Assembly (NCBI GenBank): GCA_900318835.1
Contig: ONLW01000008.1
Span: 1-64,000 of the forward strand
Direction: 5' to 3'
Origin: an uncultured Bacteroidales bacterium
Lineage (GTDB): Bacteria > Bacteroidota > Bacteroidia > Bacteroidales > P3
DNA length: 64,000 nucleotides
A program made the position numbers and the translations under genes. Each line of letters starts with the position of its first letter. The stretch's first letter is position 1. The notes beneath the pieces were generated by a model. The model saw nothing but the letters and a program-made list of their open reading frames with translations. It was not told where the DNA came from and did no database searches. Below are positions 35,404 through 45,207 of the stretch, one piece after another.

Positions 35404-36347
35404 TGTTATCCGTTGCACTCTGCACATATAACGGCGAGAAATATATCCGCAAACAACTTGAGTCTATCCTACATCAGACCATGCCTGTGGACGAGATTGT
35501 GGTGTGTGACGACGGCAGCACAGACGGCACACTGGACATAATAGAATCTTATTCCTCCTCAGGACATCCCCAAATTCGTATATACCGCAACGAGAAGAAT
35601 CTTGGCCCAGCTCGCAACTTCCAACAAGCCCTTAACCTCTGCCAAGGTGACATCATCTTCCTCTCCGACCAAGACGATGTATGGCATAACGACAAGGTCG
35701 AAATCATCGTCAACTATTTCAATCATAACCATCAAAAGCAAGTGGTCTTCACCGATGGTCAACTTATAGATGGTTCAGGGAAAGCCATATACAACGGAAC
35801 ACTATGGAGATGCTTCGGCGTAGACGGCAGATGCTTGAAACAAATTGAGGATGGCTTCGGTATAGAAATCTTTGCCTTTGAAAACCGTGCAACTGGTGCG
35901 ACCATGGCAATCCGGCGTGAGTTTAAATACACATCATATTTCTCCTGTTTTTGCATTGACGATATTTTGCATGACGGGGCTTTAGCCATGCTTGCGTTAA
36001 CCAACAATCAGCTAGGTTTCATAAACAAATGCCTAATTGATTACCGTATTCATAGTAATCAGGAATGTGGTATTGGGGAGAGTCTGAACAATCCCGTGAG
36101 TAACAACCCAAGAGAGGCCAGCTACACCGCAACATTGTGGAGCAAACTACCGTTGCCATCACCCATTGACAAACGCATTGCATTTATCATATTACGCCAA
36201 CGCCGACAACACCAACCCTTAGGATTATTCCGCATGATAGGTTCCATAGGTTTCTATTGCAGATATTATCGCAGCAAATGGCTTGGTTTTCTTTTCTTCG
36301 ACATAAAACAATGGTCTATCGTCATGTGGCGACGGATCATCAAATAA
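35403..36347 (+). CDS. family 2 glycosyltransferase
   Basis: 314 residues. It starts on the last base of the previous stop (TAATG). SVALCTYNGEKYIRKQLESIL, VVCDDGSTDGTLDI and the LSDQDDVW metal site resemble RfbF-like rhamnosyltransferases of GT2, which would fit the dTDP-rhamnose genes at 16.7-19 kb. That donor is an inference from motif style only. Confidence 0.85.
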   Translation: MLSVALCTYNGEKYIRKQLESILHQTMPVDEIVVCDDGSTDGTLDIIESYSSSGHPQIRIYRNEKNLGPARNFQQALNLCQGDIIFLSDQDDVWHNDKVEIIVNYFNHNHQKQVVFTDGQLIDGSGKAIYNGTLWRCFGVDGRCLKQIEDGFGIEIFAFENRATGATMAIRREFKYTSYFSCFCIDDILHDGALAMLALTNNQLGFINKCLIDYRIHSNQECGIGESLNNPVSNNPREASYTATLWSKLPLPSPIDKRIAFIILRQRRQHQPLGLFRMIGSIGFYCRYYRSKWLGFLFFDIKQWSIVMWRRIIK

Positions 36348-36350
36348 CCC

Positions 36351-37250
36351 ATGCCAACTGTTTCCGTCATAGTGCCCAACTACAACCATGCGCCGTTTCT
36401 CAAGCAACGCATCGACAGCATCATGGGGCAGACGTACCAGGACTTTGAGTTGATACTGCTAGACGATTGCTCAACAGATGGGAGCCGCGACATCATGGAA
36501 AGCTACCGCAGCGATTCGCATGTGAGTCACATCATTTACGGTGAGAGCAATAGTGGCAGCGCCTTCCGACAGTGGGATAAGGGGATAGCCCTCTCCAAAG
36601 GCGACTGGATATGGATAGCGGAAAGCGACGACTATTGTGAGCCTACATTCCTCGAACGCCTTATGAAAGAGGTGGTCCAAGAACCCGACTGTGTGCTGGC
36701 CTACAGCGCCACCTGGTGGGTTGATCAACAAGAAAAAAAACTCTGGGAGACACCGCATAGCGACAAGGTAAACACCTACCACGGTCACGACTTCATCCGC
36801 AAAAAGCTGGCCGTCTGCAACTCTATCGCCAACGTCAGCGAATGCATCTTCCGTCGCAACAAATTTCGTCCCGAGGAAAGCTACCGCTACGAACAGATGC
36901 GACTCTGCGGCGATTGGTTCTTTTACGTCCTTTTCGCCGAGCAGGGAAAAGTGGTGGCGGTAGATGAACCACTAAGCTACTACCGTCAGCACAACTGCAA
37001 CATCTCCTCCGAGGCTGAGCATCGAGGACTTACCTTCCTCGAGGGTATTGATGTGCTGGAGTATATGAAGCAAAACAATGGATTGAAAATCAAAGACTAT
37101 GCCCGCGGGTGGGGTCATCTTTGGGCCAGATACAAACGACGCTACAATTTCCCTCCCGAGGTGCAAAAAGAGATCCGCTGGCGTTTTATGACCCAACACC
37201 CCGAAATATTCATTTACTACTTGATTTTCAATTACCTGAAGAAAAAATAG
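36351..37250 (+). CDS. family 2 glycosyltransferase
   Basis: 299 residues. VSVIVPNYNHAPFLKQRIDSIMGQTY, LLDDCSTDGSRDIM and the IAESDDYCEP metal site. C-terminal helical part ends KKK. It starts 3 bases after the preceding gene. An 11-bp phased repeat follows its stop. Confidence 0.85.
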   Translation: MPTVSVIVPNYNHAPFLKQRIDSIMGQTYQDFELILLDDCSTDGSRDIMESYRSDSHVSHIIYGESNSGSAFRQWDKGIALSKGDWIWIAESDDYCEPTFLERLMKEVVQEPDCVLAYSATWWVDQQEKKLWETPHSDKVNTYHGHDFIRKKLAVCNSIANVSECIFRRNKFRPEESYRYEQMRLCGDWFFYVLFAEQGKVVAVDEPLSYYRQHNCNISSEAEHRGLTFLEGIDVLEYMKQNNGLKIKDYARGWGHLWARYKRRYNFPPEVQKEIRWRFMTQHPEIFIYYLIFNYLKKK

Positions 37251-37300
37251 CAACAACACCTCCCCTTCCCACCTAATTAACACCAAATCAATATCATCGC

Positions 37301-37376
37301 CTTACCAACTCCTACCCAACTCCTACCATAGTAGGAGTTGATGGGGAGATGACAGGGGGATGGTAGGTCGATCAAC
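37301..37376. repeat. 11-bp phased intergenic repeat, copy 4
   Basis: Inner arms CAACTCCTAC (37317-37326) and GTAGGAGTTG (37331-37340) around CATA, flanked on the right by 11-base units ATGGGGAGATG, ACAGGGGGATG and GTAGGTCGATC. It lies inside the glycan operon, between two glycosyltransferase genes of the same direction. Confidence 0.8.
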
Positions 37377-37386
37377 GATAAAAAAT

Positions 37387-38403
37387 ATGCCCAAAGTCAC
37401 AGTGTTGATGCCGACATATAACGTGGCCCCCTATGTCAAGGAGGCTATCGACAGCGTGTTGTGGCAGACCTACCGCGACTTCGAGTTATTGGTTATCGAC
37501 GACTGCTCGACAGACGAAACGGTCGAAATGGTGCGGAGCATTGAGGATGCACGTATCCGTATCGTGCAGAACGAGAAGAACGTAGGCCTTGCCGAGAACC
37601 TCAACCGCGGCTTGAGTCACATCACCACCGAGTATGTGGCACGCATGGACGGCGACGATATCGCGGAGCCTTTCTGGCTTGAGCGCGAGGTAGCCATTCT
37701 CGACAGCCACCCCGAGATCGGCATCTGCAGTGCTGGTTTTGAGCGATTTGGCACAGCAAATTCGCTGGTATGCTTCCCCGAGCGGCACGAGGACATCATG
37801 GCCAACATGCTGTTCGAATGCAGCGTCATCGTGCCCACCTTCCGCATGAGCCTCTACCGCGACCACGGCCTGCGCTACAGCACCGAGGCCTTCCCTGCCG
37901 AGGACTATCGCTTTTGGGCCGACTGTCTGCGTATCACTAAGATGTACAACATCCAGGAGACCCTCTTCCGCTACCGCATGCATCCAACGCAGATTTGCAC
38001 CGCCCGTCGCGAGGAGCAGCAAAGTAAGGTAGCTGAGGTGCGACGCTATATACTTGAATGGCTGAGCAGTGACTTCATCGAGGAGGAGAGGGCGTATTAC
38101 ACAGGACCTTTCATGGCACCGCAAATAGCCTCCAGACAAGATCTCAATGAACGCAAAGCCTTTTGTCAGAAAATGATTGAGAAGAACCGCAGCGTAGGGA
38201 ATTTTGACGAGGCGGCCTTACGCCACCGACTCGACAAACACCTGAAGCTTACGCTCTACAGCACCATCGTCGGACGCTTTTTTGCTGACGGATATTCCCT
38301 TCCGCGCTATCTGCGATACCTCAACAGCGGCCTGGCTCTTCGTACCAGCTGCAAATACGAAACCAAGCTCTTGCTAAAAAGCCTGTTGCACAAAAAAGTA
38401 TGA
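37387..38403 (+). CDS. family 2 glycosyltransferase
   Basis: 338 residues from ATG 37387. VTVLMPTYNVAPYVKEAIDSVL, IDDCSTDETVEM, RMDGDDIAEP as metal site, and a FPAEDYRFWADCL segment in the acceptor half. An in-frame ATG at 37360 falls in the repeat copy 4 and is rejected because homologous enzymes begin at MPKVTV. It overlaps the deacetylase gene by 4 bases. Confidence 0.85.
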   Translation: MPKVTVLMPTYNVAPYVKEAIDSVLWQTYRDFELLVIDDCSTDETVEMVRSIEDARIRIVQNEKNVGLAENLNRGLSHITTEYVARMDGDDIAEPFWLEREVAILDSHPEIGICSAGFERFGTANSLVCFPERHEDIMANMLFECSVIVPTFRMSLYRDHGLRYSTEAFPAEDYRFWADCLRITKMYNIQETLFRYRMHPTQICTARREEQQSKVAEVRRYILEWLSSDFIEEERAYYTGPFMAPQIASRQDLNERKAFCQKMIEKNRSVGNFDEAALRHRLDKHLKLTLYSTIVGRFFADGYSLPRYLRYLNSGLALRTSCKYETKLLLKSLLHKKV

Positions 38404-39110
38404 TATTCCACCGAATCAAACGGAACCTATATAAGGCCACCCACCCTGTGGCGGGTGAGATTTGGATGTTACACAGAGTGGTAGTGCAACGGAGCAACGT
38501 ACCCGAACAACGCGAGCTAGAGGTAACCGTCGACTGGCTAGAGCAAAAGATACTGGAATACAAATCCAAAGGCTATAAATTCATTTCTATTGACAACATC
38601 CCCTTCCATACACCTTACACTTTACACTTTACACCTTTTGTGTGCCTTACCTTTGACGACGGCTACCGCGACAATTACACCCTCGCCTACCCCTTGCTGA
38701 AACGCCTCAATGTGCCATTCACCGTGTATGTTACCATCGGTTTCATCGACAACCAACTGCCAATGTGGTGGTACCCGGAGGAAAAACTGGGACTCAGCAC
38801 AGAAGAACTGAAAGCACTCGATGCCGACCCACTCTGCGCCATCGCTGCCCATACGGTGAGCCACCCAAAACTCGACACTCTCACGCGAGAGCAGCAATAC
38901 CAAGAGATTGCCAAATCAAAGCAGGCACTCGAAGCCATCCTCAGCCACGAGACAAGTCATTTCTCCTTCCCTCATGGCGCCCACAACGACGACACCCTCG
39001 CCATCTGCCGCGAGCTCGGTTTCCAGACCGTCCTGATGGCCTGGGGTGGTCCATGGCGACACGGCACCGACCAATGGCTACTGCCACGGGTAAACATAAA
39101 AGAGCCATGA
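38400..39110 (+). CDS. polysaccharide deacetylase (NodB-like)
   Basis: 236 residues. CE4 motifs: LTFDDGYRDN (motif 1, the two Asp), AHTVSHPKLDTL (motif 2, the metal His pair) and FSFPHGAHND (motif 3 region). No signal peptide, so it may act in the cytoplasm on a lipid-linked intermediate. A heptamer tract (38609-38636) encodes TPYTLHFTP in the loop just before motif 1. The next gene starts within its stop (ATGA). Confidence 0.8.
   Translation: MIFHRIKRNLYKATHPVAGEIWMLHRVVVQRSNVPEQRELEVTVDWLEQKILEYKSKGYKFISIDNIPFHTPYTLHFTPFVCLTFDDGYRDNYTLAYPLLKRLNVPFTVYVTIGFIDNQLPMWWYPEEKLGLSTEELKALDADPLCAIAAHTVSHPKLDTLTREQQYQEIAKSKQALEAILSHETSHFSFPHGAHNDDTLAICRELGFQTVLMAWGGPWRHGTDQWLLPRVNIKEP
38609..38636 (+). 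repeat. 7-bp-unit tract inside a coding region
   Basis: Exactly four heptamers: TACACCT, TACACTT, TACACTT, TACACCT. It lies in the loop before the first catalytic motif of the deacetylase. Confidence 0.8.
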
Positions 39111-40024
39111 CTTTCTCCATTATCGTACCCGTATATAATGTGGAGGCCTATCTCAGCCAATGCCTCGAAAGTCTGCAAGCTCAGGATTATACAGACTTCG
39201 AGGTCATCTGCGTCAACGATGGCTCTACGGACCGTAGCCGTGAGATTCTCTCGGAATGGGATGAGAAATTCCCGCAAATAAGGGTGATAGACCGAAAAAA
39301 TGGTGGTCTCAGTGCAGCACGCAACACTGGACTACAGGCTGCCACCGGCGACTATGTGGTGTTTATAGATAGTGACGACTGGGTGGAACCAAAAATGTTA
39401 GCCCAACTTGCAAAGGAAGCCAATGGCGAAGACATGATCTGCTTCGCATGCCGACAGACAGACAATAACACTTACGACACCCTCGATCCCGAACAATCCG
39501 ATGGCTGGAGCTACTACAACCGTCATGCACTGGAACACCGTGAGGTGTCTTTTGTCTGCGTGTGGCAACGATGCTACCGACGCGTGTTTCTGGAGGAAAA
39601 CGGTCTTCGCTTCCTCGAAGGAATTCTGCACGAGGACAACGAGTTTACTCCTCAAGCCTGCCTCAAAGCCAAGTCAATAAAGGTCATCCCAGACATTCTC
39701 TACAATTACCGTGTGCGGTCGGGGAGTATAATGACTACAAGAGGGTTAAAAAGCAAGGAAAGCCTAATAGTCATAGGCAACGAGCTGTCGGCGTTATTTG
39801 ACAAAGAAAAAGGCTTCGACAAGACAACCGTCTATCGCGCTCTGACACAATACTACCAAATGGCCTTCATCAACAATACCCTTGAAGAAGACCAACACCT
39901 TCTTTCATTGATTGACTGGTACTGCTACCGCCGCGTGAGCCGCACCAAATTACGCCACCGAATACACTATTCTGCATTAAGATTCTCACCTCGGTTATTC
40001 CGGTTCATCAATCGCCACGTCTAA
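39107..40024 (+). CDS. family 2 glycosyltransferase
   Basis: 305 residues from ATG 39107, which overlaps the upstream TGA. FSIIVPVYNVEAYLSQCLESLQ, VNDGSTDRSREIL, FIDSDDWVEP metal site, and a HEDNEFTPQACLKA segment in the acceptor half. The frame is open further upstream (from 38765) but that extension is the shadow of the deacetylase gene. Confidence 0.88.
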   Translation: MTFSIIVPVYNVEAYLSQCLESLQAQDYTDFEVICVNDGSTDRSREILSEWDEKFPQIRVIDRKNGGLSAARNTGLQAATGDYVVFIDSDDWVEPKMLAQLAKEANGEDMICFACRQTDNNTYDTLDPEQSDGWSYYNRHALEHREVSFVCVWQRCYRRVFLEENGLRFLEGILHEDNEFTPQACLKAKSIKVIPDILYNYRVRSGSIMTTRGLKSKESLIVIGNELSALFDKEKGFDKTTVYRALTQYYQMAFINNTLEEDQHLLSLIDWYCYRRVSRTKLRHRIHYSALRFSPRLFRFINRHV

Positions 40025-40026
40025 CA

Positions 40027-41100
40027 ATGCCCCAAAGCATCCACCTGCCCGGACTTAACGGACTGCGAGCCATCGCAGCACTCTCGGTCATGTGGGGGCA
40101 TACCTTCCAAAGCGACTTCGGAGACTGGGGGGTCGAAGGATTCAGACTGCCTGCCGTGGCCGACGGTGTCACGCTCTTCTTCGTCATCAGCGGCTTCCTC
40201 ATCACCTACCTGCTACTGCACGAACAGGGGCAAAGTCGGACGGTGAGCATACCCAAATTCTATATGCGACGCATACTGAGGATATGGCCTATCTACTACA
40301 TCTATCTGCTCATCGCCGTGTTCGCCACATCCACCTGGCACGACACCAACATCTGGTACTATTGTTTCTTTTCTGCCAACATACCGTTCGTTCTATCAGT
40401 CGGAATCTGGCCTATAGTTCACTACTGGAGCTTGGGCGTTGAGGAGCAGTTCTACCTGTTCTGGCCATGGCTGGCGAAACTGACAAAAGGCAAAACGAAG
40501 AGGTTGTTGACGATAGCCGTCATCGTCTGCGTAGCTTGGCTCGTCTGCAAATGGGGCATATACCTAGTTTACGGCACAAACACAGCCTACCGCTTTTTCG
40601 CCGTCACACGCTTCGACTGCATGATGATAGGTGCTATTGGCGCCATCCTCTACTTCATGAAAAGCAAGCTATTTACCAACATCCTAATGAATCGCACGTT
40701 GGGTTTTGTCAGCTTCCTCTTACTGCTGTTCTCTCTGACTTGGATAGATGTTATCCCCGCACCCATACGACCACAATTGATTGCCATCCTATCCATTGTA
40801 TGTATAGCGAGTCAATTGAAAAGTCCCATTATCAATCTCGAAAACCGCGTGTGCGACTTTGTGGGCAAGATATCCTATGGCATCTATGTCATCCATCCAC
40901 TGCTGATATTTGGATTTTCATCCCTTTACAAGGGGGGCAGTATACAACTTCCAACAGCCGTAGTCCCCATTCTGATCTACTGCATCATCACCGCTGCTAC
41001 AATACTAATCGCCTGGCTGTCCTACAAGTTCTTCGAAAGTCCGTTCCTGCAGCTGAAGAACAGGTTTGCCATCGTGCATAGCCAAAACACAATGAAATAA
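40027..41100 (+). CDS. membrane O-acyltransferase (acyltransferase 3 family)
   Basis: 357 residues, about ten membrane helices. It opens with IHLPGLNGLRAIAALSVMWGH, the hallmark of OafA/WecH-type enzymes with the catalytic His in the first helix, followed by FFVISGFLITYLLL and RRILRIWPIYY. It transfers acyl (often acetyl) groups to sugars of surface glycans. The next gene's ATG uses the last A of its TAA. Confidence 0.9.
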   Translation: MPQSIHLPGLNGLRAIAALSVMWGHTFQSDFGDWGVEGFRLPAVADGVTLFFVISGFLITYLLLHEQGQSRTVSIPKFYMRRILRIWPIYYIYLLIAVFATSTWHDTNIWYYCFFSANIPFVLSVGIWPIVHYWSLGVEEQFYLFWPWLAKLTKGKTKRLLTIAVIVCVAWLVCKWGIYLVYGTNTAYRFFAVTRFDCMMIGAIGAILYFMKSKLFTNILMNRTLGFVSFLLLLFSLTWIDVIPAPIRPQLIAILSIVCIASQLKSPIINLENRVCDFVGKISYGIYVIHPLLIFGFSSLYKGGSIQLPTAVVPILIYCIITAATILIAWLSYKFFESPFLQLKNRFAIVHSQNTMK

Positions 41101-42053
41101 TGCCTCAATTCTCCGTCATCATACCACTCTACAACAAAGCGCCACACGTCGGCAAGACGGTGGAAAGTGTCTTGGGGCAGACTTTTTGTGATTACGAACT
41201 GATTATCATTGACAATGGGTCGACCGATGGTAGCAATGAGATTGTGGCAAACTTCACCGATTCCCGCATTCGAATTGTCCGTTTAGAGGATAATGTCGGT
41301 GTCAGCAACGCCCGCAACAAAGGAGTCACCTTATCTACAGCACCCTATGTCACCTTCCTTGATGCCGACGACTGGTGGGAGCCCACCTTCCTTGAAGAGA
41401 TGGCTGGCCTGATTGAACGCCATCCTGATGCCGGAATCTACGGCACGGGCTACTATATCGTCAAGAATGGCAAGAAATCTATAGCACCTATCGGAGTGGA
41501 AGGAACCTTCATTGAAGGAGAAATCAATTACTGTCAAGTCTATGCCCAAACACTCTGTATGCCGCTGACAAGCATCACAATAGTCATTCCGAGGGTTGTC
41601 TTCGACGAAAGTGGTGGCTTTAAGCCTCACTTAAAGCTGGGGGAAGACTTCGATTTATGGATTCGCATCGCACTAAAACATAAAGTAGTGTTCCTCAACA
41701 AACCTTTGAGCAACTACAATCAGGATGTGGATGTCACCTACCGCGGCACAAACCACTTGCACGACCCAAAGGAACACATGCTGTGGGGGCTCGGATATCT
41801 GGAGCCTGAAGAGAAAACCAATCCCGACTATAAACAACTGATAGATAAGCTGCGAACCTATGGACTTCTCCCTTACCTAATTACCAACCAATACCGAAAT
41901 GCCGCTCGTACAGAACTCAACAAAGTGGACTGGAACCATCAGCCCTCCAAGACTCGACGGCTTTATCAAAAGCCCATCCTATACCTAAAACTGCGGTGTC
42001 TGTTTCTTAAACTTGGATCAAAGGTTAAACAAGCCCTCATCAAACATGTTTAA
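41100..42053 (+). CDS. family 2 glycosyltransferase
   Basis: 317 residues. FSVIIPLYNKAPHVGKTVESVL, DNGSTDGSNEIV, FLDADDWWEP metal site, and GEDFDLWIRIAL in the acceptor half. Coupled to both neighbours (TAATG upstream, 8-base overlap downstream). Confidence 0.88.
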   Translation: MPQFSVIIPLYNKAPHVGKTVESVLGQTFCDYELIIIDNGSTDGSNEIVANFTDSRIRIVRLEDNVGVSNARNKGVTLSTAPYVTFLDADDWWEPTFLEEMAGLIERHPDAGIYGTGYYIVKNGKKSIAPIGVEGTFIEGEINYCQVYAQTLCMPLTSITIVIPRVVFDESGGFKPHLKLGEDFDLWIRIALKHKVVFLNKPLSNYNQDVDVTYRGTNHLHDPKEHMLWGLGYLEPEEKTNPDYKQLIDKLRTYGLLPYLITNQYRNAARTELNKVDWNHQPSKTRRLYQKPILYLKLRCLFLKLGSKVKQALIKHV

Positions 42054-43032
42054 CTATTCCATCGTCATCCGAACACTTGGCAACACTGGAGAGAAATACT
42101 TGCTGATGCTGCGGGCCATCGAACGGCAGACGGTGAAACCGATGGAAATTCTTGTGGTTATTCCTGAGGGGTATACGCTTGACCATCAATTGGGCAACGA
42201 GAGAATTATCCGTTCGGGAAAAGGGATGGTGACTCAAAGGGCTGTCGGTATTGCGGAAGCCATGGGCGACTACCTACTGGTGCTGGACGACGACTTGGAT
42301 TTCCCGCCCGATTTCGCGGAGAAATTATATGAGACGCTACAAAGACGACAGTTGGATTGTGTATTAGCTTATGGCGGTGGTGGTAAAACAAATGAAAATA
42401 AAACGCTTCCGACAAAAACATTTTTCATAAATAAGCTGAAGCAACGCACTAAACAAATATGCCTTGCTTTCACGGGGCAAGCGTTTCAAAGTCGTCGGGA
42501 ATCGCAATGGTTTGATACCATTGCCTCCACTGGTGGACACTGTACCTACGTCAACTGCGAAGAAGGATTGTGCCAAACTGGAGCATTCGCCTGCTTCTTC
42601 ATCAAGACCGACAAAGCCAAAGCCGTCCATTTTGAGGAAGAACAATGGCTGGAGCAAGGCCGAATATCGACTTACGCAGCCTACGATGACGCTGTGTTCT
42701 ACTATAAAATATTCCTACAAGGAGGGAGGATTGCCTATACACACAACACCGACTTCGTGCACCTCGACGCAGCATCCGGACGTCCGGCACAAGACCGTCT
42801 CACAGCCAAACGCATACGTCTGTATACCATTGCACGCAACCGAACGATTTTCTGGTACAAACATATATGGTCAAACCGCCACACCCTGCATAACTTGGCA
42901 GGTGGCATTTACGGCATGGTAAACTACGCTCTATATAACCTCGTGATAAACCTGCACCCCAAGTATTGGCCTGCCATCGGTGCCATGATGAAAGGCTACC
43001 GAGATGCCTTCAGTTATATTAGACAGTCATGA
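42046..43032 (+). CDS. family 2-like glycosyltransferase
   Basis: 328 residues from ATG 42046, 8 bases inside the previous gene. YSIVIRTLGNTGEKYLLMLRAI, IPEGYTLD in place of the usual DDGSTD, and VLDDDLDFPPDF as the likely metal site. This is a divergent GT-A enzyme; the acceptor is unknown. A start at 42013 would place 33 more bases inside the upstream gene and is less likely. Confidence 0.75.
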   Translation: MFNYSIVIRTLGNTGEKYLLMLRAIERQTVKPMEILVVIPEGYTLDHQLGNERIIRSGKGMVTQRAVGIAEAMGDYLLVLDDDLDFPPDFAEKLYETLQRRQLDCVLAYGGGGKTNENKTLPTKTFFINKLKQRTKQICLAFTGQAFQSRRESQWFDTIASTGGHCTYVNCEEGLCQTGAFACFFIKTDKAKAVHFEEEQWLEQGRISTYAAYDDAVFYYKIFLQGGRIAYTHNTDFVHLDAASGRPAQDRLTAKRIRLYTIARNRTIFWYKHIWSNRHTLHNLAGGIYGMVNYALYNLVINLHPKYWPAIGAMMKGYRDAFSYIRQS

Positions 43033-43760
43033 TACCAAAGAAGATTCACTACTGCTGGTTTGGCCGTGGAGAGATGCCTCAACTGGCCATAGATTGTATC
43101 GCTTCGTGGCATAGTTTTATGCCTGACTGGGAGTACAAGCCGTGGAACGAGGAAAACTTCGATGTCAACAGCAACTCTTACACGAAAGAAGCTTATATGG
43201 CTGGCAAGTATGCGTTTGTAAGTGACTATGTGCGACTGTATGCTCTTGAGAAAGAGGGTGGCGTGTACATGGATGTAGACTTCGAGGTATATAAACCATT
43301 TGATGATTTACTAAACCACCATGCGTTTGCAGGCATCGAAGGTAGCAAACATCAGCCTGTAATGATGGGTGTTTGTGCTTCTGAACCTCATGGCCAGTGG
43401 GTAACGGAAATGTTGGAAGCCTATAATAACCGGCATTTTCTAAAACCCGATGGTACTCCAGACTTGACTACCAATGTGCTGTTCATTACCGGAATTATTG
43501 CCGCCAATGGATTCCGACAAGATGGTACCGAACAAGACTATAAAGATTTACATATCTTCCCTGTGGATTATTTTTCCCCACGCCACACCACAGGGGAATA
43601 TATTCGCACAGAAAATACTTACTGCGAGCACAAAGGACTGGATTCCTGGTCTAATAAAAAGAAAGGCTGGAAAGCCCATGTGCTTAGCCTTGTGGGGCAG
43701 AAAAACATGACGAGACTCATCAAGCTAAAAAGACGCCTCGAAAAACTCAAACAAAACTAA
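43029..43760 (+). CDS. family 32-type glycosyltransferase (DXD sugar-binding)
   Basis: 243 residues. IPKKIHYCWFGRGEMP at the N-terminus and KYAFVSDYVRLYALEKEGGVYMDVDFEV with the DVD metal site are typical of Gly_transf_sug/GT32 capsular enzymes (mannosyl- or galactosyltransferase relatives). It overlaps the previous gene by 4 bases. An octamer tract follows the stop. Confidence 0.85.
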   Translation: MIPKKIHYCWFGRGEMPQLAIDCIASWHSFMPDWEYKPWNEENFDVNSNSYTKEAYMAGKYAFVSDYVRLYALEKEGGVYMDVDFEVYKPFDDLLNHHAFAGIEGSKHQPVMMGVCASEPHGQWVTEMLEAYNNRHFLKPDGTPDLTTNVLFITGIIAANGFRQDGTEQDYKDLHIFPVDYFSPRHTTGEYIRTENTYCEHKGLDSWSNKKKGWKAHVLSLVGQKNMTRLIKLKRRLEKLKQN

Positions 43761-43762
43761 AA

Positions 43763-43801
43763 ACTCGATGTCTTGAAGTCTTTTACTTAAACATTCAATA
43801 G
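43763..43801 (+). repeat. 8-bp-unit tract upstream of a start codon
   Basis: ACTCGATG, TCTTGAAG, TCTTTTAC and a decayed fourth unit, ending at the ATG of 43802. The words match the tract before wzt. Confidence 0.7.
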
Positions 43802-45205
43802 ATGCTACCATTTTTTCCAAAACAAATAGCCTCCAAGGGCATCTACCTCTACTTCGGTGCATTGGCGGCGGTTTTCCTTTTCTTCTTCCGACACGCCATG
43901 TCATGGGAATACTATCTCATGGGTATCGGCTGGGTCATAGGATTCTTTATGCTGACTTCCTACTGTAGCCAGAAATGGGCCACCATCCCTCAGAAGAAAC
44001 TCATGCTACACCTGTTTTTCATCTCCTTAGGGCTTCGCTTCGCCTGGGTATTCTTTTCTTTCTTCTATTATACTGCCAAAACCGGCATCCCATTCGAATT
44101 CTCTGCCGGTGACTCACTCTGGTATTACGAAGAGTCCGTTGGAAACATAAACACTTCTTGGAAAGACATCTGGCACTACCTCTTTATCGACACCGCCGCC
44201 GTATCCGACTCAGGATATGTATTCTACCTCACCTTCCTAGCGAAGATATTCGGTGAAGGAGTTCTTTTCCCTCGACTAATCAACTCCGTCTTTAGTGCAA
44301 CAACAGTATTGCTCATCTATTCCCTGGCCAAACGCAACATGGGGGAAGGGACCGGACGTCTGTCAGCCATCTTTGCCTGCTTCATGCCCAACCTTATCTT
44401 CTACTGCGGACTGCACCTGAAAGAGTCTTTCATGATTTTCTTAGTGATAGCCTACCTGGAACGTGCCGACTATCTGGTACGCACCAAGCGATACACCATA
44501 GGATCCATCGCCATACCTGTCTTTCTTGCACTAACACTCTTCACTTTCCGGACGGTGCTTGGTGCCGCTGCCGTATTCGCCTTTGTCACAGCCGTCGTTT
44601 TCACCAACACGTCCATCATTGGATACAAGAAAAGAATCATGCTTATCAGTTGGGGTATCCTAACCGCCCTCACACTGACAGGAGGAACCATCATGAATGA
44701 GCTCGACGGATATCTGGAAGACCGTGAAACAAATGTAAGCAACAAACGGCTTATGCAAACCAACAAAGGCAATCTCTGGGCAAAATACGCCACCGGCACC
44801 GTCATGACTCCCTTGATGTTCGTACTGCCGTTCCCCACCATGGTAAATGTCGATGAACAATACACCCAGCAGATGCTCCATGGCGGCAACTATGTGCGCA
44901 ATTTCCTCGGAGGATTCGTACTCATAGCCTTGTTCAGCGCCTTGTTCATCACCAAGAACTGGCGCAACTTGTCGCTGATAGGCTCTTTCACCATTGCCTA
45001 CCTCGGAGTCGTCTCCATAAGCGGCTTTTCCAACTCGGAGCGGTTCCTGTTGCCAGGACTTCCCCTGCTACTTATCATGGCGGCCTACGGCATCACGCAG
45101 CTCAACGCCAAGAACTACAAGTTCATCAAGATCTGGTATTGTGTGGTGCCGGTGATGGTCTTCGCCTGGGCATTCTTCAAACTCGGCTCCCGCGGCCTGT
45201 TCTGA
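43802..45205 (+). CDS. polytopic membrane protein, GT-C glycosyltransferase/polymerase-like
   Basis: 467 residues with about eleven membrane helices. A large loop near residues 95-140 (SAGDSLWYYE) and the segment FPRLINSVFSATTVLLIYSLAKRNMGEGTGRLSAIFACFMPN resemble GT39/ArnT-like lipid-linked sugar transferases. It could add a side sugar from an undecaprenyl donor or act as a polymerase; Wzm/Wzt pathways do not require a Wzy. No signature decides between these. Confidence 0.6.
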   Translation: MLPFFPKQIASKGIYLYFGALAAVFLFFFRHAMSWEYYLMGIGWVIGFFMLTSYCSQKWATIPQKKLMLHLFFISLGLRFAWVFFSFFYYTAKTGIPFEFSAGDSLWYYEESVGNINTSWKDIWHYLFIDTAAVSDSGYVFYLTFLAKIFGEGVLFPRLINSVFSATTVLLIYSLAKRNMGEGTGRLSAIFACFMPNLIFYCGLHLKESFMIFLVIAYLERADYLVRTKRYTIGSIAIPVFLALTLFTFRTVLGAAAVFAFVTAVVFTNTSIIGYKKRIMLISWGILTALTLTGGTIMNELDGYLEDRETNVSNKRLMQTNKGNLWAKYATGTVMTPLMFVLPFPTMVNVDEQYTQQMLHGGNYVRNFLGGFVLIALFSALFITKNWRNLSLIGSFTIAYLGVVSISGFSNSERFLLPGLPLLLIMAAYGITQLNAKNYKFIKIWYCVVPVMVFAWAFFKLGSRGLF

Positions 45206-45207
45206 TT

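Noticed and set aside
37360-37386. Upstream start of the GT2 gene at 37387
   Set aside because: The extension lies inside the 11-bp phased repeat, and GT2 enzymes start directly before the VTVLMPTYN strand.
38765-39106. Upstream part of the open frame leading into the GT2 gene at 39107
   Set aside because: It is an out-of-frame reading of the deacetylase gene; an ATGA overlap marks the true start.
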